A stretch of 64,000 nucleotides of DNA from Arthrobacter cavernae (lineage in GTDB: Bacteria; Actinomycetota; Actinomycetes; Actinomycetales; Micrococcaceae), in contig NZ_JAFNLL010000012.1 in NCBI RefSeq assembly GCF_017368795.1, positions 1 through 64,000 on the forward strand. The letters run 5' to 3'. The translations under genes were made by a program, and so were the position numbers. Positions 60,433-64,000 of this stretch are shown here, one piece after another. The notes beneath the pieces are model-generated. The model was not told the origin of the DNA. It worked only from the letters and a program-made list of their open reading frames with translations, and did not search any database. Every line of letters starts with the position of its first letter. Position 1 is the first letter of the stretch.

Positions 60433-61214
60433 CGGACGGACTTGCGGTTGTACAGCCACAGCGCCCAGGCGTAGCCGCCCACACTGAGGACCGCGCACCA
60501 GATGAACGTGGCGGGCATCGTCCCGGCCTCCACCGGCGTGCCCATCAGGAGGCCCCTGACGGCTTCAATGAACGGGGTGAAGGGCTGGATGTCGGCGAAC
60601 CAGCGCAGCACGTCCGGCATGGAACCGGTGGGCACGAACCCGCTGCCCAGGAACGGCAGCAGCAAGAAGATCATGGGCTGGTTGCTGGCCGTTTCGATGC
60701 TCTTGGCGTTCATGCCCATGGCCACGGACAACCACGTCACGGAGAATGCGATGAGGGTGAGCACGCCCAGGGCTCCGAGCCAGCCCGCAGGTGAACCGGT
60801 GGGCCGGAAGCCGATCAGCACAGCCACGGCGGCCACGAGCAACATGGCGGCCATGGTCTGGATGAGACTGCCCAGGACGTGGCCGGTCAGCACGGCACCC
60901 CGGGAGATCGCCATGGTGCGGAAGCGTGCAACGATGCCCTCCGTCATGTCCGTGGCCACCGAGATTGCGGTGCCCGTGGCACCCCCGGTGAGGGTCAGCA
61001 TCAGGACGCCCGGCACGATGTAGGCGAGGTAGTCGTCCCTGTCGCCGCCCAGTCCCGAACCCAGCGTCCCGCCGAGCACGTAGACAAAGAGCAACAGGAA
61101 AACGATCGGCGTCCCGGCAACGAACAGCGGGATCGAGGGGTAGCGCTGCACATGCTTGAGGTTCCGGCGCAACATGGTGGTCGCGTCGGCCGCTGCAAAG
61201 CTGAGACTGCTCAT
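60426..61214 (-). CDS. DrrB-like ABC-2 type permease
   Basis: This 262-residue membrane protein has six helices of the ABC-2 exporter family. The region MLTLTGGATGTAISVATDMTEGIVARFRTMAISR is the conserved coupling segment of DrrB-type permeases. PFLGSGFVPTGSMPDVLRWFADIQPFTPFIEAVRGLL is also typical. It forms an exporter with the ATPase upstream, with ATGA overlap at 61211-61214. The substrate is unknown; drug or lipid export is usual for this family. Its stop is embedded in a tandem repeat. Confidence 0.9.
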   Translation of the reverse strand: MSSLSFAAADATTMLRRNLKHVQRYPSIPLFVAGTPIVFLLLFVYVLGGTLGSGLGGDRDDYLAYIVPGVLMLTLTGGATGTAISVATDMTEGIVARFRTMAISRGAVLTGHVLGSLIQTMAAMLLVAAVAVLIGFRPTGSPAGWLGALGVLTLIAFSVTWLSVAMGMNAKSIETASNQPMIFLLLPFLGSGFVPTGSMPDVLRWFADIQPFTPFIEAVRGLLMGTPVEAGTMPATFIWCAVLSVGGYAWALWLYNRKSVRA

Positions 61215-62173
61215 CGTACTGTCTCCTTCTGGCTGGCGGAATCCTTCTGGCCGGTGAGGGCGAGGAAGACATCGTCCAGGTTCGGTGTTTGGACGGAGAG
61301 GTCGCTGACCTCGATCGAGGCGCGCTCCAGGCGGTCCAGCACGTCCTTCAGGGACCTGACGCCGTCGTCGCCGGCGACCTCCAAAGTGAGGGCGTCGTCG
61401 TCGCGGGCGTCTGAGTCGAGAACGACGGCGGCCCGCTCCAACGCGGACAGGTCACCGAACGTGAGGCGGATGTGCCCGCCCGGGACCAGCCGCTTCAGCT
61501 CGGCAGGCGTGCCCTCGGCGACGATCCGGCCCTGGTCCAGCACGGCGATCCTGTCCGCCAGGTGGTCGGCTTCGTCCAGGTACTGGGTGGTCAGGAAGAT
61601 GGTGACGCCGCGGGCCGCGAGGCCCTGGATGATCTCCCACATGGTGCGGCGGCTGCGCGGGTCCAGGCCCGTGGTGGGCTCGTCCAGGAAGATGATCTCC
61701 GGATCGCCCATCAGGGTCATGGCGAGGTCGAGCCGGCGCCGCATGCCGCCAGAGTACGTGGCGAGCGGCTTCCTGGCGGCTTCCACGAGGTCGAAGCGCT
61801 CCAGGAGTTCGGCCGTGCGGCGCTTGAGCTCGGCCGCGGGGAGGTGCCGGAGCCTGCCCATCAGGGCCAGGTTTTCCTCGCCGGTGAGCAGGGCGTCCAC
61901 GGCCGAGAACTGCCCGGTGAGGCCGATCCTGCCGCGCACCTGCTCGGCCTCATGCCCGACGTCGAAACCTCCCACCGCGATCTCCCCGCCATCGGCACGG
62001 ATCAGGGTGGAGAGGATGTGGACGATCGTCGTCTTGCCGGCGCCGTTGGGGCCGAGGAGGGCGAAGATGGTTCCCGCCGGAACGGTGAGGTCAACGCCGT
62101 CGAGGACTTGTTTGCTGCCGTATGCCTTGCGCAGCCCGGCCACCGTGATGGCCGCAGGGGTGGTGCTTGCCAT
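61211..62173 (-). CDS. DrrA-like ABC transporter ATP-binding protein
   Basis: This ATPase belongs to the daunorubicin-resistance (DrrA) family. The 320-residue protein has Walker A LLGPNGAGKTTIVHIL (about 40-48), signature YSGGMRRRLDLAMTL, Walker B PEIIFLDEPTTGLDP and switch TTQYLDEADHLADR. A C-terminal extension has the DrrA-type GGHIRLTFGDLSALERAA. AAGGAAG lies before ATG 62173. It follows the DUF4097 gene by 51 bases and belongs with it and the RHH gene to one operon. Confidence 0.93.
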   Translation of the reverse strand: MASTTPAAITVAGLRKAYGSKQVLDGVDLTVPAGTIFALLGPNGAGKTTIVHILSTLIRADGGEIAVGGFDVGHEAEQVRGRIGLTGQFSAVDALLTGEENLALMGRLRHLPAAELKRRTAELLERFDLVEAARKPLATYSGGMRRRLDLAMTLMGDPEIIFLDEPTTGLDPRSRRTMWEIIQGLAARGVTIFLTTQYLDEADHLADRIAVLDQGRIVAEGTPAELKRLVPGGHIRLTFGDLSALERAAVVLDSDARDDDALTLEVAGDDGVRSLKDVLDRLERASIEVSDLSVQTPNLDDVFLALTGQKDSASQKETVR

Positions 62174-62224
62174 GACTCTTCCTTTGCTTGGATCGTGCGT
62201 GGGTCTTACCGGGTTCCTTGGGTC

Positions 62225-63088
62225 TTACAGTGCGGGGGCAGGGGAGCGCCGCACGGTGATGTCGCCGTAGGCGCTGCGGGCCCGGATCTCCACTTTGGCG
62301 TCCGTCTCGCCCGGCCCGGACGTGGCGTCGAGTCCGTTGCGGACGCGCCCGTACTTGGTGCTGAGGTCCAGCCACGCGGCGCTGCCTTCGCGGATGCCGA
62401 TGGCCAGTGATCCGGCTGCGGTCTGGAGGGTGAGGGTTCCGCGGGCCACCTCGCCGATGGTGATGTCGCCGTTGGAGGCCTTGATGGTTGTATTGGCGCC
62501 GGCCCGTTCCAGGACGACGTCTCCATTGGCGGCACTGACGTGGAGTTCGCCGGCGGCATCCACGATGTGCGTGCTGCCGTTGCCGTTCTTGACGCTGGCA
62601 ATTCCGTCGATGTCCCGGACCCGGATCTTGCCCGAGCCAGTCTTGATCTCGGCCCGGCCCGCGACGCGTTCCACGGTCACGTCGCCCATGCCCGTGTGGA
62701 CCCGGAGGTCGGTGCAATGGTCGATCCGGACGTGGCCCATGTCCGTCTTGAGATCGGCGGAGCTGAACTCGCCCTCGCAGCGGAGGTCGCCCATGCCGGA
62801 CTTCAGGTCCAGGCCGCAGCCGATGGGCACTTCTACGGTGATGTCCACCGCTCCGCCGTCGCTGAACCAGGTGTGGCGGAGCGCGGGACGAAGCCTGACC
62901 TGCAGGCGGCCGTCCGAATAGTCCACCGTGGTCTGCTCGGCCATTTTGATGTCCAGGGCGCGGCTTGCGGTGCGCGGCTGAACGTTGACCACAGTGTCGC
63001 TGCGGTTGCCGGCGACGATCCAGATATCGGCACGGACAGAAACGTCCACGACCACGGCGATCGGCTGGGGGGTCTCGAAGGTTGTCAT
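62225..63088 (-). CDS. DUF4097-family beta-helix protein
   Basis: This 287-residue protein is made of repeated short beta strands, as in DUF4097/LiaG-like proteins: CDLRVHTGMGDVTVERVAGRAEIKTGSGKIRVRD, and so on. About ten such turns of the form TGxGxVxV follow each other, which predicts a right-handed beta helix. No membrane anchor is visible. In related operons it accompanies stress-responsive exporters, but the role is not known. I start at ATG 63088, which overlaps the stop of the RHH gene as TGATG; ATG 63100 is also open. Confidence 0.85.
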   Translation of the reverse strand: MTTFETPQPIAVVVDVSVRADIWIVAGNRSDTVVNVQPRTASRALDIKMAEQTTVDYSDGRLQVRLRPALRHTWFSDGGAVDITVEVPIGCGLDLKSGMGDLRCEGEFSSADLKTDMGHVRIDHCTDLRVHTGMGDVTVERVAGRAEIKTGSGKIRVRDIDGIASVKNGNGSTHIVDAAGELHVSAANGDVVLERAGANTTIKASNGDITIGEVARGTLTLQTAAGSLAIGIREGSAAWLDLSTKYGRVRNGLDATSGPGETDAKVEIRARSAYGDITVRRSPAPAL

Positions 63089-63606
63089 CAGCGTGCCCAT
63101 CCTGTGAAGTTCTGCTCGCCGGGGTCCCGACGTGCCGTCCGTTGCGATTGTTGGCTGCCCTTGAGGGCATCCGCCACAGCCCGGATCAACCAGGAGTTGA
63201 CGGACAGGCCTTCGAGGCCCGCGGCCTCTTCGACCTGCTGCTTGAGGAGGTCCGGGAGGCGGAGCGTGGTACGGGAGGTGCTGCCGCCGTCGGGCTCCTC
63301 CGCGGAAAAGGCGCGCGTCGGCTGGCTCGATCGCTCGCTGACGGCCTCGAAGTCGGCTGCGGCCGGCTGGTTGGTGACCACGAACTCCGGATCGCGGCCC
63401 CGCAGCCGGACCTCCACCGAGGCCGGGGCGAGCTCCAGGGTGATTTCGCTGGCGGCGTCGGAGAGGGCTTCCAGCAGGACGAGGCGGACGGTGGATTCAA
63501 GGGCGGCGGTGAGGCGTTCGCTCAGGGCAAGCGCGTCCGGTCCGCCGGCCTCCGCGGCCACGTCCAACTGGTGTTGGACTGAGGTGACGTATTGGTTGAG
63601 TTGCAT
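63088..63606 (-). CDS. Ribbon-helix-helix (HicB/Arc-type) regulator
   Basis: The 172-residue protein has a C-terminal ribbon-helix-helix: SRTTLRLPDLLKQQVEEAAGLEGLSVNSWLIRAVADALKG at about 110-149, which is a DNA-binding dimer fold. The N-terminal 75 residues form an alpha/beta domain (YVTSVQHQLDVAAEAGG, EITLELAPASVEVRLRG) that could bind a ligand. Although often labelled HicB antitoxin, no HicA toxin is present. The operon partners are DUF4097 and DrrAB. Three ATGGTGTCAT boxes at its own start suggest autorepression. Confidence 0.8.
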   Translation of the reverse strand: MQLNQYVTSVQHQLDVAAEAGGPDALALSERLTAALESTVRLVLLEALSDAASEITLELAPASVEVRLRGRDPEFVVTNQPAAADFEAVSERSSQPTRAFSAEEPDGGSTSRTTLRLPDLLKQQVEEAAGLEGLSVNSWLIRAVADALKGSQQSQRTARRDPGEQNFTGWAR

Positions 63607-63668
63607 GACACCATCCTGACGTCATAATGGTGTCATGTCAAGAACTTGGTGGGGAAAAATGGTGTCAT
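63605..63668. promoter_or_regulatory. Triple ATGGTGTCAT operator of the RHH operon
   Basis: The 10-mer ATGGTGTCAT lies at 63627-63636 and 63659-63668, and inverted at 63605-63614, where it includes the start codon. Between the first two sits the palindrome TGACGTCA (63617-63624). A degenerate TGTGGTGTCGG copy follows at about 63669. Clustered short boxes fit cooperative ribbon-helix-helix binding. Confidence 0.75.
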
Positions 63669-63840
63669 ATGTGGTGTCGGGTGGCAGCTCGCGCGGCGCC
63701 TGGGGCGGTGATGAGTCCCGGGTGGGGTCCCTGCAAACGGATCGTTACACCTTGTCCTGTGGGCGGAAACATGCCGCGGCGTGTCCGGAAACAACGGCGG
63801 ACCACCATGGAAGAGTCAGCCGGCCGAAAGGACTTGCCCC

Positions 63841-64000
63841 GTGATCGCCAAGAATCTCTTCCTGCAGGGCATCTACCCTTTCGAGGGTTCCGGGCTGGAC
63901 AAGCCGGTTCCCATCCATGCTGAGCTCTCCCACTTCGTCCCGGACGGCGTCATCAACCAGACCCTCTACTTCCGAGGCGGCAATTCGAGCCCGGAACTCA
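63841..64000 (+). CDS. N-terminal part of a conserved small protein (3' end outside window)
   Basis: The frame is open from GTG 63841 to the window end. AAAGGA lies about nine bases upstream. The 53 visible residues include AKNLFLQGIYPFEGSGLDKP, ELSHFVPDGVINQTLYFRGGNSSPEL. The last block looks like a conserved actinobacterial protein family that I have seen under various uncertain names, including molybdopterin oxidoreductase. I cannot assign a function. The 234-base region upstream contains the RHH operator and no other gene. Confidence 0.7.
   Translation, partial: MIAKNLFLQGIYPFEGSGLDKPVPIHAELSHFVPDGVINQTLYFRGGNSSPEL

Noticed and set aside
63088-63606. HicAB toxin-antitoxin system
   Set aside because: Only the ribbon-helix-helix protein is present. 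No HicA-like small RNA-binding toxin is next to it, and its partners are DUF4097 and an ABC exporter.

Overview
The window looks like chromosomal DNA of a high-GC actinobacterium, most likely a member of the Micrococcaceae (Arthrobacter, Pseudarthrobacter or Paenarthrobacter type). The reasons are the strong G/C bias in third codon positions, the many GTG starts, lineage-typical families (Ssd/Tad locus with DUF4244 pilin, DUF4229, bS22, DrrAB, Rex, two DUF559 proteins), and gene order that I recall from mycobacterial chromosomes. This assignment is inference; no rRNA or other phylogenetic marker RNA is present. I see no tRNA, rRNA, insertion sequence, prophage or CRISPR array.

Layout. 1-3 kb: tail of a repeat-rich protein, endonuclease III, a CoA-type NUDIX hydrolase, a DUF1508 protein and a decayed CHAD gene. 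3-13 kb: a family A DNA polymerase without 5' nuclease, a complete-looking Tad/Flp pilus operon (Ssd, TadA, TadB, TadC, DUF4244 prepilin, two TadE-like proteins) and a convergent MrfA-type helicase. 13-22 kb: acetyltransferase, tRNA hydroxylation protein TrhO, two paralogous lipoproteins, a methyltransferase, a winged-helix regulator, topoisomerase I and a DUF559 protein flanked by large palindromes. 22-28 kb: SseB, Ppx/GppA, a sugar isomerase-like protein, ProC and the TrkH/TrkA potassium uptake pair. 28-34 kb: AcuC, an ArsR regulator, glutamate dehydrogenase, an NTF2-like protein and a divergent FMN-dependent hydroxyacid dehydrogenase/FadR-type regulator pair with a double operator. 34-40 kb: a GH3 glycosidase and MFS transporter operon opposite a TetR gene, then a LacI regulator.

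40-44 kb: DAHP synthase preceded by a 19-residue aromatic-rich leader peptide and competing hairpins, then a BldC-like protein, the tiny ribosomal protein bS22, a HAD phosphatase, a glutaredoxin-like protein and Rex. 44-51.6 kb: two repeat-rich membrane proteins, YceI, and a System II cytochrome c maturation operon (phosphatase, TlpA, CcdA, ResB, CcsB). 52-57 kb: a second DUF559 protein, small membrane proteins and menaquinone genes menB-menE-menA, which fit functionally with the cytochrome c operon as parts of one respiratory chain. 57-64 kb: a CPBP protease, a metal ABC importer with a DtxR/MntR-like operator over its start codon, and an RHH regulator-DUF4097-DrrAB operon with a triple operator.

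Two themes run through the window. First, at least 19 genes have a TAnnnT hexamer 6 or 7 bases before ATG/GTG and so appear to be leaderless. Second, convergent gene ends are marked by palindromes or short tandem repeats, including a roughly 60-bp palindromic element present twice. The most interesting single signal is the predicted aromatic amino acid attenuator in front of the DAHP synthase gene.
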